From an uncultured Flavihumibacter sp. (GTDB lineage: Bacteria > Bacteroidota > Bacteroidia > Chitinophagales > Chitinophagaceae), in NCBI GenBank assembly GCA_946482545.1, contig CAMLRX010000014.1:1-48935 (forward strand): a stretch of 48,935 nucleotides of DNA, read 5' to 3'. A program made the position numbers and the translations under genes. The notes under the pieces were generated by a model. That model was not told the DNA's origin. It saw nothing but the letters and a program-made list of their open reading frames with translations, and did no database searches. Of the stretch, positions 9,476 to 17,376 are shown in pieces. How positions within the stretch are numbered: the stretch's first letter is position 1; each line of letters begins with the position of its first letter.

Positions 9476-9688
9476 TTACCTGGCTGTTTTAAAAGCAACG
9501 CGCGATTCCTGGCTTGTAGGGTATTCTCCCGTTTTATTTCCGGCTTCTATTTTATCAGCGGTGTCAGATGTATTGGTTTTGGCGGCCGAAGCGGTGGTTT
9601 CCTCCATTTCATCCAGTGAAAGGAACACATTCAGGTAGGTGGAGAATGCCAGCATTACGATAGCGGCCCAACTCACAATTCGTTTCAT
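9476..9688 (-). CDS. Small hypothetical membrane-anchored or secreted protein
   Basis: A 70-residue open frame that begins MKRIVSWAAIVMLAFSTYLN: positive N-terminus, then a hydrophobic helix, then a hydrophilic Ser/Thr/Lys/Glu-rich tail. That layout suits a single-pass inner-membrane or exported protein and is not expected by chance, but I recognise no family. It lies alone in the 519-bp gap between polA and parA on the same strand as both. The rest of that gap (9689-9891) shows no gene or clear hairpin. Confidence 0.4.
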   Translation of the reverse strand: MKRIVSWAAIVMLAFSTYLNVFLSLDEMEETTASAAKTNTSDTADKIEAGNKTGEYPTSQESRVAFKTAR

Positions 9689-9891
9689 CCCGAAATTTTT
9701 TAAGGTTTATATCTGGTCCGATTTCCCCGTGCCTCCCTGGCCGTATCCATCGTAACAGTGGTTTGGTTAATGATTCTGAAGTAAAAGTAATACACTGATT
9801 CTTAACTCCAAACGCCCTTAAAAAAATCGGGTGATTTCACCTAGCGTGCCATACCGTATTTTTACTGTGCGGCCACGGAGGTTTTCGTAAA

Positions 9892-10635
9892 CTATTCTAG
9901 TACACCTTCTTTTATTTCCTGCCAAAGGTCCGAATAACACTGGGCGGCGTAGCTGGAACGGGCAAAAACGGCTACCGGGGCCTGGTGGATGCCCATTTTT
10001 TCCACGTCGGAGAGATAGGGTATAAAATTCCAGAAGAAGCGGTTGTCTTTGTACAATTCTTCCATGATGTCCTGGTGCATAGACTTTCTCCGGTCTACCA
10101 TGGTGAAGAAGCACATCATCTTTGAAAGATCAAGTTCGCGTTCCTCAAAGTAGTCTTTCACGATCTGGTAAGTGCGTACCGAAAGTGTGGTAGGGATGGT
10201 GGGCATCAGGATAATATCCGCGGCGATGAAGATGTTTTCGGACAGCACGGAGAAGCCCGGCGGGCAATCGATGAACACAAAATCATATTCCCCTTCCAGT
10301 TGCTGGAGGATGCTTTTCAATCTTTTTTTGGATGATTTAAGGTCTCCAAGAATAATGTCCAGGTTCCTTGCCGAGATATCCGCCGGAATGATGTCGATGT
10401 TTTCATAATCGGTGGCCATGATCACTTCTTCGAGCGCAATCTCTTTGCTCATCAGTTTTTTCATCCCGCCTTTCACCCTGGGCTTAGCCTGGTAGTAAAA
10501 GGTGGTGGACCCCTGGGGATCGAGGTCCCAGAGCAGGGTTTTGTAGCCGTCCTGTGCGGCGAGCCAGGCAAAGTTCACACAAGAAGCGGTTTTTCCGACT
10601 CCTCCTTTGAGGTTGTACAACGCAATGGTTACCAT
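9892..10635 (-). CDS. ParA/Soj-family ATPase
   Basis: A 247-residue ParA-type ATPase. The deviant Walker A motif is at the N-terminus, KGGVGKT with signature Lys10 and Lys15. WDLDPQG is the second motif, and FVFIDCPPG is Walker B. These proteins bind DNA non-specifically as ATP dimers and position chromosomes, plasmids or protein clusters. There is no N-terminal DNA-binding domain and no parB or parS site beside it, so this is a solitary ParA; cargo and function are open. A perfect 8-bp inverted repeat lies 14 nt upstream of the start and may be an operator. Confidence 0.88.
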   Translation of the reverse strand: MVTIALYNLKGGVGKTASCVNFAWLAAQDGYKTLLWDLDPQGSTTFYYQAKPRVKGGMKKLMSKEIALEEVIMATDYENIDIIPADISARNLDIILGDLKSSKKRLKSILQQLEGEYDFVFIDCPPGFSVLSENIFIAADIILMPTIPTTLSVRTYQIVKDYFEERELDLSKMMCFFTMVDRRKSMHQDIMEELYKDNRFFWNFIPYLSDVEKMGIHQAPVAVFARSSYAAQCYSDLWQEIKEGVLE

Positions 10636-10648
10636 GGGCCCCGGTTTT

Positions 10649-10666
10649 ATATTGAATGTTCAATAT
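10649..10666. promoter_or_regulatory. Inverted repeat upstream of the parA-like gene
   Basis: The arms ATATTGAA (10649-10656) and TTCAATAT (10659-10666) are perfect complements separated by 2 nt. The site lies 14 nt before the parA-like start and just after the DUF6169 gene, the position expected for an operator over the ATPase promoter. No T-run follows, so it is unlikely to be a terminator. Which regulator would bind is unknown. Confidence 0.4.
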
Positions 10667-10698
10667 ATGAATTTTCGGGGGAAGAAGGAAGTACCGGA

Positions 10699-11187
10699 CT
10701 ACTTGATTGACGCTATTTTATTCAAGTCAATAAAAGCTTCTACAAAATCTTCGAGTTTTGGATTTTTTCTATGCACAAGGATTGCATTGTAAATTTTTGT
10801 CCCCTCCATGTTGGCCTCTCCATTCACTTTTAGAATCGTATCGTCAGCAAAAAAAGAAAACCAACTGTCGAATTTTCTTTTTCTTGCAAGTTGCCTGTTG
10901 TCCAGGCTATCGCAAACATAGATCGCGACATTATTTATTTGTGCGAAAAAAAGAAGAAATATATGCTGTACCGTTAACCCAATCCTTCGATCAAATCCTA
11001 CATTACTCCCTTGAGATCGTTCAATTTCGTCAATGTTAAACGAATAGACTTTTTCCTGTTTTAAAGAAATATAATCTTCAAATAAATAAGAGGTGTCCAG
11101 AAAATAGATTTTATAGCGGACCCCCTGATCCGTTATGAACTCGTAAGTAAGTTCATCATTTTCGTAAAGTTGATAGGGGCTTAACAA
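10699..11187 (-). CDS. DUF6169 family protein
   Basis: A 162-residue protein that I match, from memory of the N-terminal pattern (YEFITDQGVRYKIYFLDTS) and length, to the uncharacterised Bacteroidota family DUF6169. It has no signal peptide or membrane segment and looks like a compact alpha/beta protein; aromatic and acidic residues are frequent. Its start overlaps the 3' end of a 57-residue upstream gene by 32 bp, so the two are probably translationally coupled. The DNA is AT-rich next to its neighbours (21 of 60 bases are G/C at 10921-10980), which hints at horizontal transfer. The paired architecture resembles toxin-antitoxin loci, but no known toxin motif is visible. Confidence 0.62.
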   Translation of the reverse strand: MLSPYQLYENDELTYEFITDQGVRYKIYFLDTSYLFEDYISLKQEKVYSFNIDEIERSQGSNVGFDRRIGLTVQHIFLLFFAQINNVAIYVCDSLDNRQLARKRKFDSWFSFFADDTILKVNGEANMEGTKIYNAILVHRKNPKLEDFVEAFIDLNKIASIK

Positions 11188-11329
11188 ATCTGAACTTATC
11201 CTTTAACTCCTCAATTTTCTTTCCCTCTGCCAGATGTTTTTGAATAGCCTGCTTCTCTTCAATCATTTTTTTGAAGAGTCTTGCTCCCTTAGAGCTTTTC
11301 GCATTAGTCGTGCTATTCGTTTTTTTCAT
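11156..11329 (-). CDS. Small basic protein paired with DUF6169 (57 aa)
   Basis: A short gene that starts at the ATG at 11329 and encodes 57 residues, beginning MKKTNSTTNAKSSKG and continuing with the helical, charged segment LFKKMIEEKQAIQKHLAEGK and then EELKDKFRFVKPL. It is rich in Lys and Glu, as expected for a small DNA- or protein-binding partner. It overlaps the DUF6169 gene start by 32 bp in another frame, and a promoter with both -33 and -7 elements lies just upstream. The promoter, the overlap and the protein-like composition together argue that it is real. It would fit an antitoxin or regulator of the DUF6169 protein; that role is inference. Confidence 0.55.
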   Translation of the reverse strand: MKKTNSTTNAKSSKGARLFKKMIEEKQAIQKHLAEGKKIEELKDKFRFVKPLSTLRK

Positions 11330-11338
11330 ATTCCATTA

Positions 11339-11371
11339 CAAAAGTATATTAACTTTTCAATACACGCCAAA
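11339..11371 (-). promoter_or_regulatory. Promoter of the small-protein/DUF6169 cassette
   Basis: On the minus strand a TTTG -33 element (11371-11368), a 21-nt spacer and a TACTTTTG -7 element (11346-11339) form a full Bacteroidota-type promoter. The -7 box ends 10 nt before the ATG of the 57-residue gene, so the leader would be very short. Confidence 0.55.
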
Positions 11372-11388
11372 CAGAAAAACACCTACTC

Positions 11389-13428
11389 CTACGATGTTGT
11401 TTTCATCGTTTCCAATTGTTTCTGCATGGCGAACATTTCATCGCGCAACCTTGCCGCTTCCATGAAATCCAGGTCCCGCGCGGCTTTTTCCATGGCCTTC
11501 TTCACTTCTTTGATGGCTTTCTCCATCTGAGGAACGGTCTGGTAAACGCCTTCTTCTTCGGCGGCGAGTATGGGTTTGGTTTCCATCACCGCATATTTTG
11601 AATCGGGATCAAACCCTTTGATGTCCAGCACGGAAGTCTGGGCAAACACCTGTTCTTTCGATTTCACCACGGTTCTTGGTGTGATGCCGTGCTCAAGATT
11701 ATAAGCAACCTGTTTTTCCCGCCTGCGCGTGGTTTCATCGATGGTGCGCTGCATACTTTCCGTCATCTTATCTGCATAAAATATCACAAGGCCATCTACG
11801 TTTCTTGCCGCACGGCCTGCAGTTTGCGTAAGCGATTTTTCATTGCGCAGAAAACCTTCTTTGTCTGCATCAAGTATGGCCACGAGCGATACTTCGGGAA
11901 GATCGAGTCCTTCTCTCAACAAGTTCACGCCCACGAGTACATCGATTTCTCCTAAACGCAGTTGACGAAGAATTTCCACCCGGTCCAGCGTATCTACTTC
12001 GCTGTGGATGTATTTTGATTTGATGTTGATGCGGTGCAGGTATTTGTCCATTTCTTCGGCCATGCGTTTGGTGAGGGTGGTTACCAGCACGCGGTCGCCT
12101 TTCTTCACCCGCTTATCAATTTCATCGAGGAGGTCGTCGATCTGGTTGGTGCTGGGCCGCACTTCAATGGGCGGGTCCAGTAGTCCGGTAGGACGCACCA
12201 CCTGTTCCACCACGATGCCTTCAGTTTTTTCCAGTTCATAATCGCCGGGCGTGGCAGAAACGAATACCACCTGATTGAGCAGGGATTCAAATTCGTAAAA
12301 ATTCAGTGGCCTGTTGTCCAGCGCGGAAGGCAAACGGAAACCGAAGTCCACGAGGTTCAGTTTACGGCTCCGGTCACCGCCATACATTCCGCTCACCTGG
12401 GGAATGGTCTGGTGGCTCTCATCGATCACACAAAGAAAATCGTTCGGAAAATAATCCAGCAGGCAGAAAGGCCTTGTTCCCGGCGCACGCCGGTCGAAGA
12501 AGCGGGAATAGTTTTCCACACCGTTGCAATAGCCCAGTTCGCGGATCATTTCCAGGTCGTAGTTCACCCTTTCACTCAGTCGTTGCGCTTCAATGTATTT
12601 TCCTGAATTTTTGTAGTACTCCACCTGTGCCGCCAGTTCATCCTGGATTTCATTCAGCACCTGCTGCAGAATATCTTTCGGGGCCAGGTAAAGGTTTGCG
12701 GGGAAGATGGCCGCGTTGTCCATCTTGCCGATGCGTTTACCGGTTTCGGTATCAAAACTTTCTATCTCTTCGATCTCATCGCCGAAAAAACTAATGCGGT
12801 AGCCGAAGTCCACATACGGCAGGTTAATGTCTACCGTATCGCCTTTTACCCTGAAGGTACCCCGTGTAAATTCTGTTGTGGTACGGTGGTATAACGAGTT
12901 CACCAATGCGTGTAAAAAACCCTGTCTGCTCAGTACTTGTCCCTGGTGAATACGGATGATTCCGTTTTCATAATCCGTGGGGTTACCCATACCATAAATA
13001 CAGCTCACACTTGCCACAATAATGATGTCTCTCCTTCCGCTGAGCAGTTGCGAAGTGGCCTGAAGCCTGAGTTTGTCCAGTTCTTCATTGATGGCGAGGT
13101 CTTTTTCAATGTAAGTATCACTTACTGGGATATATGCTTCGGGCTGGTAATAATCGTAGTAAGAAACGAAATAACCCACTGCGTTATCGGGGAAAAACTG
13201 TTTGAATTCCCCGTACAATTGCGCCACCAGTGTTTTGTTGTGGGTGAGCACCAATGTTGGTTTCTGCACGTTCTGGATCACATTCGCCATGGTGAACGTT
13301 TTCCCTGATCCGGTTACGCCGAGCAGGGTCTGGAATTGCTCTCCGTTGTTGATTCCTTCCGTTAATTGCTGAATGGCCGTGGGCTGGTCGCCCGCCGGCG
13401 TATATGGTGAATGGATCTTGAATGGCAT
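11389..13428 (-). CDS. uvrB: UvrABC system protein B
   Basis: A 679-residue excision-repair helicase, standard length for UvrB. It takes DNA from UvrA, verifies the lesion and recruits UvrC. Visible motifs are GVTGSGKT (Walker A, 37-44), the beta-hairpin region YYDYYQPEAYIP near residue 93, DESHQT (Walker B), the helicase motifs with QTAGRAARN, and a C-terminal UVR domain (KAARDLDFMEAARLRDEM). A TAATTTTG box ends 5 nt before the ATG, suggesting a leaderless or nearly leaderless transcript. uvrA and uvrC are not in the window. Confidence 0.98.
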   Translation of the reverse strand: MPFKIHSPYTPAGDQPTAIQQLTEGINNGEQFQTLLGVTGSGKTFTMANVIQNVQKPTLVLTHNKTLVAQLYGEFKQFFPDNAVGYFVSYYDYYQPEAYIPVSDTYIEKDLAINEELDKLRLQATSQLLSGRRDIIIVASVSCIYGMGNPTDYENGIIRIHQGQVLSRQGFLHALVNSLYHRTTTEFTRGTFRVKGDTVDINLPYVDFGYRISFFGDEIEEIESFDTETGKRIGKMDNAAIFPANLYLAPKDILQQVLNEIQDELAAQVEYYKNSGKYIEAQRLSERVNYDLEMIRELGYCNGVENYSRFFDRRAPGTRPFCLLDYFPNDFLCVIDESHQTIPQVSGMYGGDRSRKLNLVDFGFRLPSALDNRPLNFYEFESLLNQVVFVSATPGDYELEKTEGIVVEQVVRPTGLLDPPIEVRPSTNQIDDLLDEIDKRVKKGDRVLVTTLTKRMAEEMDKYLHRINIKSKYIHSEVDTLDRVEILRQLRLGEIDVLVGVNLLREGLDLPEVSLVAILDADKEGFLRNEKSLTQTAGRAARNVDGLVIFYADKMTESMQRTIDETTRRREKQVAYNLEHGITPRTVVKSKEQVFAQTSVLDIKGFDPDSKYAVMETKPILAAEEEGVYQTVPQMEKAIKEVKKAMEKAARDLDFMEAARLRDEMFAMQKQLETMKTTS

Positions 13429-13432
13429 GTTT

Positions 13433-13440
13433 CAAAATTA
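13433..13440 (-). promoter_or_regulatory. -7 element abutting the uvrB start codon
   Basis: TAATTTTG on the minus strand fits TAnnTTTG exactly and ends 5 nt before the uvrB ATG at 13428. With normal spacing, transcription would begin at or within a base or two of the start codon. Confidence 0.45.
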
Positions 13441-13588
13441 AGCAAATCAGGGCGCAAATCGGCCCTTATGGCGCGTTGCTTTAAGAGGGTGTTAACATCC
13501 GGCGGCCTGAACTTTGCATCTTGTTCCTGTACTTTATCTATGGCCGTTTCAGATCAGCCTGATTTCTAACCTAAATCGCTTGTATATC

Positions 13589-14230
13589 ATGACAAAAAAC
13601 ATGCTATTCTACGCGGGCATCGGCGCATTACTCGCCCTTACCGGCTGCCGCAAAGACCCGCTCAATAACCTGACCAGTGAGGAATCACGCGTATATATTA
13701 CGAACCGGGATGCCTCCGCGCAATTCAGTTCCTACGGCACTTACAGCCTGGTAGACTCCATTGCGGTGATCTCCGCGAACGGACAATCCAAACAACGGAC
13801 CGCCGCGGATGCCGACCTGCTCAATACCATTGAAACTGAGATGAACAAAAGAGGTTACCGGCGGGTGGAAAGAACCGAGAACCCGGATCTGGGGCTGAAC
13901 GTCTCCAAAATTGATGTGTCCGTTACCAGCATCGTTCCGGATTATTACCCTGGCTACTGGAGTATGTATGATGCTTATTGGGACCCATTCTACTGGGGCT
14001 ATGGCGGATACAACTATTTCTTCCCCACTTTCTATAACGTGTTCAACACACAGGTTTCTTCCATCAGTATCGACATGATCGACCTGGAAAATGCAGCCAC
14101 CAGTAACAACCAGTTGAAAGTAATCTGGAACGCCCAGTTGGAAGGCGATAATATTCTTGCTCCGGCAGCGGCCAGGTTAGCGGTGGTTTCAGCTTTCGAT
14201 CAGTCTAGTTACCTCGGTACGAATCCTTAA
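13589..14230 (+). CDS. DUF4136 family lipoprotein
   Basis: A 213-residue predicted lipoprotein. The chosen ATG gives MTKNM, a hydrophobic stretch and the lipobox LTGC at about residues 17-20; the upstream in-frame ATG at 13514 would spoil the signal peptide. The body fits DUF4136 (pattern of YGTYSLVDS, ADLLNTIETEMNKRGY and PDLGLNVS), a periplasm-facing family of unknown function. A Tyr/Trp/Gly/Phe-rich segment, from about PDYYPGYW to FPTFYNVF, interrupts the domain and is unusually aromatic. It is followed 11 bp later by a beta-barrel gene on the same strand, probably co-transcribed. A second DUF4136 lipoprotein lies at 36.4 kb. Confidence 0.75.
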   Translation: MTKNMLFYAGIGALLALTGCRKDPLNNLTSEESRVYITNRDASAQFSSYGTYSLVDSIAVISANGQSKQRTAADADLLNTIETEMNKRGYRRVERTENPDLGLNVSKIDVSVTSIVPDYYPGYWSMYDAYWDPFYWGYGGYNYFFPTFYNVFNTQVSSISIDMIDLENAATSNNQLKVIWNAQLEGDNILAPAAARLAVVSAFDQSSYLGTNP

Positions 14231-14241
14231 ACTTTTAAGCA

Positions 14242-14856
14242 ATGAACAGATTAGCAATAATTATAATAGCGGTTTCGGGGCTGGTATTTCCATCCATTTC
14301 CGCTAAAGCACAGGAAAAACTGAGGCTTAAACTTCAATATAGTCCCACACAGCCTTTAGGCGGCATGAAAAACTATATTGATAAAACAAGTATGAACGGA
14401 TGGGGCGCAGCACTTGACCGCACCATCAATACCAACTGGCACGCCGGTTTACAGGTCGGCTTTCAGGATCATTATAAAAAATTACCCCGCCAGCTTTATG
14501 TGGATGGTGAGCAGACGGTTTCTGCGGTACAGACCCGCAGCATCCAGGTAGTACCCATTCAATTGTACGGCAGCTACTATTGGGGAGAAGAAGGAAAGAT
14601 CAGGCCCTATGCCACTCTCGCCGCAGGCGGAGGTTTTGTGCGGAACGACCTGTTTTGGGGACAGTTCAATTCCCGGGACAAAGGATTCGTTTTTACGGCC
14701 AGTCCGGGAGCGGGCGTTTCCATTCCCATCGGCAGGTATAAAAGTTCCATGCTCCAGTTCGGAATACAATATAACTACGTACCTTACCGTTATGAAGAAG
14801 TGGAGAACCTGAATACCCTGCAGGCAAATGTAGGGATCGCCTTTCCACTTCGTTAA
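14242..14856 (+). CDS. Outer-membrane beta-barrel protein
   Basis: A 204-residue protein with a clear signal peptide (MNRLAIIIIAVSGLVFPSIS, cleavage near AKAQ). The mature part has alternating hydrophobic/polar strands rich in Tyr, Phe and Gly, such as WHAGLQVGF, IQLYGSYYWG, YATLAAGGGFV and LQFGIQYNYVPY, and ends in FPLR. This is the pattern of small eight-stranded OmpW/OmpX-like barrels in the outer membrane. No ligand can be inferred. It follows the DUF4136 lipoprotein by 11 bp and is closed by a strong terminator. Confidence 0.75.
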   Translation: MNRLAIIIIAVSGLVFPSISAKAQEKLRLKLQYSPTQPLGGMKNYIDKTSMNGWGAALDRTINTNWHAGLQVGFQDHYKKLPRQLYVDGEQTVSAVQTRSIQVVPIQLYGSYYWGEEGKIRPYATLAAGGGFVRNDLFWGQFNSRDKGFVFTASPGAGVSIPIGRYKSSMLQFGIQYNYVPYRYEEVENLNTLQANVGIAFPLR

Positions 14857-14874
14857 TGTTTAAAAAAATGGGAC

Positions 14875-14918
14875 AAAGAAGAAAGCCACCTCAGTACATT
14901 GAAGTGGCTTTCTTCTTT
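14875..14918. terminator. Bidirectional intrinsic terminator
   Basis: A perfect 15-bp stem, AAAGAAGAAAGCCAC (14875-14889) with GTGGCTTTCTTCTTT (14904-14918), and a 14-nt loop. A-rich and T-rich stem ends give a U-run on either strand. It sits between the convergent beta-barrel and DUF1080 genes and can serve both. Confidence 0.85.
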
Positions 14919-14934
14919 AATACTATTACTTCGC

Positions 14935-15660
14935 TTACAGGTTCCTGATCCAGATGTTTCTGAAACTTACAGGGTTGCCATGGTCCTGTAATGCGATCGG
15001 CGCGTTGCCATGCGCTTTGTACGCTGGCTTTCCGATATACACCGTTTCTCCCTTTATTTCCACGTGATTTTGAACGAGGATGCCGTTGTGGACCACTGTT
15101 ACATAAGCGGGTTTTTCCAGGGTTCCGCTGGCAGAAAAACGCGGTGCGGTGAAAAAGATATCGTACACCTGCCATTCAGTTGGCGGTAAAGTGGCGTTGG
15201 CTAAAGGAATGTGTTGCTTGTAAATGCTGGTAGCCTGCCCGTTTGCATAGGTCTTGTTGTTGTAGGAGTCGAGCACCTGCACTTCATACAATCCCATGAG
15301 GAAAATTCCGCTGTTGCCTCGGCCCTGTCCTTCTCCTTTTACTACCGCGGGGCTTTTCCACTCCACGTGCAGTTGGCAGTCGCCAAACGACTGTTTGGTT
15401 TGAATGTCTCCTTTTCCGGCTGCAACGGTGAAAGAACCATCTGCGTTGACGGTCCATTGGGCCGGGCCTCCGGCTTTGGCGCTCCATTGGTCGAGGTTGT
15501 TCCCGCCAAAAAGAACGATGGCGTCGGAAGGTGCTTCGGTGCCTTTTCCGGGCGTTACCAGTTTAACATCCTGCCATACTTCCGTGGCTTTCGGATCGGT
15601 TTGCGCCTGCGCGGCGGAGAGCGCCAGCGCGAAGCAGGTGATGCTTGCTATTCTTTTCAT
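14935..15660 (-). CDS. Secreted DUF1080 (3-keto-disaccharide hydrolase) domain protein
   Basis: A 241-residue exported protein. The start at 15660 gives MKRIASITCFALALSAAQAQ, a good signal peptide; a longer frame back to 15711 would bury it. The rest is a concanavalin-like DUF1080 fold with typical segments IVLFGGNNLDQW, LHVEWKSP, RGNSGIFLMGLYEVQVLDSY and VTVVHNGILVQNHVEI. Members of this family hydrolyse 3-keto-glycosides or bind glycans. It lies 34 bp downstream of a ThuA-domain lipoprotein on the same strand, a pairing that fits oxidised-sugar catabolism in the periplasm. The exact substrate is not shown. Confidence 0.85.
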   Translation of the reverse strand: MKRIASITCFALALSAAQAQTDPKATEVWQDVKLVTPGKGTEAPSDAIVLFGGNNLDQWSAKAGGPAQWTVNADGSFTVAAGKGDIQTKQSFGDCQLHVEWKSPAVVKGEGQGRGNSGIFLMGLYEVQVLDSYNNKTYANGQATSIYKQHIPLANATLPPTEWQVYDIFFTAPRFSASGTLEKPAYVTVVHNGILVQNHVEIKGETVYIGKPAYKAHGNAPIALQDHGNPVSFRNIWIRNL

Positions 15661-15694
15661 CTGTGTTGTTTTGTTTATACTGAAAAATGGTGTG

Positions 15695-16426
15695 TTATTT
15701 CCCCATGGCATATTGTATGCCCCCGAGTATATGCTTTAAAAATGCAGCTTCGGTATAAGATTCTTTCGTGTGCCCCAGACCGGTATACCAAACTCTTCCA
15801 CCTTCAAATTCGTGGTACCAGGCAATAGGATGCTCTTTCCCCATACGACCACCTTTGTAGGAGCTTTCATCCAGTTTCATCAGTATTTTAACGGATGGAT
15901 TGAATGTTTTATAATCATACCATTCATCTTTTCTTTCCCATATTTCGGGGAGATGCGCGGTAGAAATATGTTTGTGATCGGTAACAATGATCTTTGCTTT
16001 TTGCTGGTGGGGATGGGAGTTGAAATACCCGCCTGCCATTTGTCCGTACCAGCTCCATTCATATTCACAATCTGTGGCCGCGTGGATGCCCGCATAACCG
16101 CCGCCGTTCCTGATGTACTGCTGCAACGCGTTCTGCTGCGCTTCGTTGAGCACATCTCCTGTAGGAGAAAGAAAAATGATGGCCGCGAAACGTTTTAAGG
16201 TATCCGGATGGAATAGGGCCGCGTCTTCCGTAGCTTCCACCGAAAAGCGGTTGCTGTCGCCCAACGCACGGATCGCTTTAATACCGTCAGGAATACTCTC
16301 GTGGCGGAAACCCGCTGTTTTTGAGAAGACCAATACTTTGGGTTGAGATTTGAGCTGCGATTTCGATGTGCCGCAGGCTGCGATCAGAAAGATCAGGGAA
16401 AGAACCGGGAAGAATGCTTTTTTCAT
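15695..16426 (-). CDS. ThuA domain lipoprotein
   Basis: A 243-residue protein with an N-terminal lipoprotein signal (MKKAFFPVLSLIFLIAACG; lipobox IAAC). The mature part is a ThuA-like, class-I-glutamine-amidotransferase-like domain: VLVFSKTAGFRHESIP, IIFLSPTGDVLNEAQ, GGGYAGIHAATDCEYEW and RVWYTGLGHTKESY. ThuA proteins are linked to 3-keto-trehalose and related oxidised sugar use; the enzymatic step is not settled. It leads a two-gene operon with the DUF1080 protein. A TAGGTTTG -7 box lies upstream. Confidence 0.85.
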   Translation of the reverse strand: MKKAFFPVLSLIFLIAACGTSKSQLKSQPKVLVFSKTAGFRHESIPDGIKAIRALGDSNRFSVEATEDAALFHPDTLKRFAAIIFLSPTGDVLNEAQQNALQQYIRNGGGYAGIHAATDCEYEWSWYGQMAGGYFNSHPHQQKAKIIVTDHKHISTAHLPEIWERKDEWYDYKTFNPSVKILMKLDESSYKGGRMGKEHPIAWYHEFEGGRVWYTGLGHTKESYTEAAFLKHILGGIQYAMGK

Positions 16427-16454
16427 CTGGCTTGCCGTGGTTATTTAAGTGAAA

Positions 16455-16462
16455 CAAACCTA
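16455..16462 (-). promoter_or_regulatory. -7 element of the ThuA-DUF1080 operon
   Basis: TAGGTTTG on the minus strand, identical to the -7 box found upstream of dnaN, ends 28 nt before the ThuA start. No good -33 TTTG is visible. Confidence 0.45.
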
Positions 16463-16577
16463 CAACATTTCACCTGAAACTGTTTACCGATAATTAAAGT
16501 AAAGAATCAGACTACTACCCTATTTTTACACCGCAAGGCACAAACGATTGAAAACGGCACCCCCGGAAAAATACACC

Positions 16578-17375
16578 ATGAAAAAAGCAGGATCCTTTGT
16601 TGCAGGCATTTTGCTGATAGCAGCATGCTCCACCACCAGTAAGATGAATAAGTCATTTCATTTCCAGGACAACAAAACCGTTGCCCATCGTGGCGCGTTC
16701 AAAGCGAAAGGACTTCCAGAAAACTCCATCGCGGCGCTGAAGGAGGCCATCGCATTGGGTTGCGAAGGATCGGAGTTCGATGTGCACCTTACTTCGGATG
16801 ATACGCTGGTGGTGAACCACGATCATAGTTTTTTCGGCATGCACATTGAGAAAAGCACCTACCTGGAACTTCTTTCCAAAAAACTTCCGAACGGAGAACC
16901 AATTCCTACCGTTCGGGAATACCTTCTAACCGGCATGCAACAACGCGCTACGAGGTTAATTCTGGAAATAAAACCTTCTTCCATCAGCAAAGAACGCGGT
17001 CAGAAAACCGCCGCCGCTGTAGCGAAAATGGTGGAAGAACTGAAGGCGCAGCCCTGGATCGTGTACATCAGCTTCGATTACGATATCCTCAAAACATTGC
17101 ACCGGCTTCAGCCCGGCATTCCTTCCCAATACCTTAACGGAGACAAAAGCCCGGAGCAATTAAAAACCGACGGTATATCAGGCGCTGATTATCATTATTC
17201 CGTTTTTCAAAAACACCCGGAGTGGATCGAAAGCGCCCATGCCAATAAGATTGTGCTGAATGCCTGGACCGTGAACGACACCGCCACCATGCGCTGGCTC
17301 CTGGGCAAACAATTCAGGTACATCACCACGAATGAACCGGAACTATTATTGAAAGAAGTGGCCCAAACAAAATAA
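16578..17375 (+). CDS. Glycerophosphodiester phosphodiesterase lipoprotein
   Basis: A 265-residue GDPD-family TIM barrel anchored as a lipoprotein: MKKAGSFVAGILLIAACS with lipobox IAAC. The start at 16578 is chosen because it places this signal at the N-terminus. Catalytic segments are AHRGAFKAKGLPENSI (the paired His/Arg and Glu of the active site), EFDVHLTSDDTLVVNHD and LEIKPSS. The enzyme releases glycerol-3-phosphate from deacylated phospholipids. The short barrel is of the bacterial UgpQ size. An aminotransferase gene follows after one base, so the two are co-transcribed, though no metabolic link is obvious. Confidence 0.88.
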   Translation: MKKAGSFVAGILLIAACSTTSKMNKSFHFQDNKTVAHRGAFKAKGLPENSIAALKEAIALGCEGSEFDVHLTSDDTLVVNHDHSFFGMHIEKSTYLELLSKKLPNGEPIPTVREYLLTGMQQRATRLILEIKPSSISKERGQKTAAAVAKMVEELKAQPWIVYISFDYDILKTLHRLQPGIPSQYLNGDKSPEQLKTDGISGADYHYSVFQKHPEWIESAHANKIVLNAWTVNDTATMRWLLGKQFRYITTNEPELLLKEVAQTK

Positions 17376-17376
17376 C

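Noticed and set aside
9892..10635. ParA as evidence for an integrated plasmid
   Set aside because: There is no parB, rep gene or parS site and the gene sits among chromosomal housekeeping genes.
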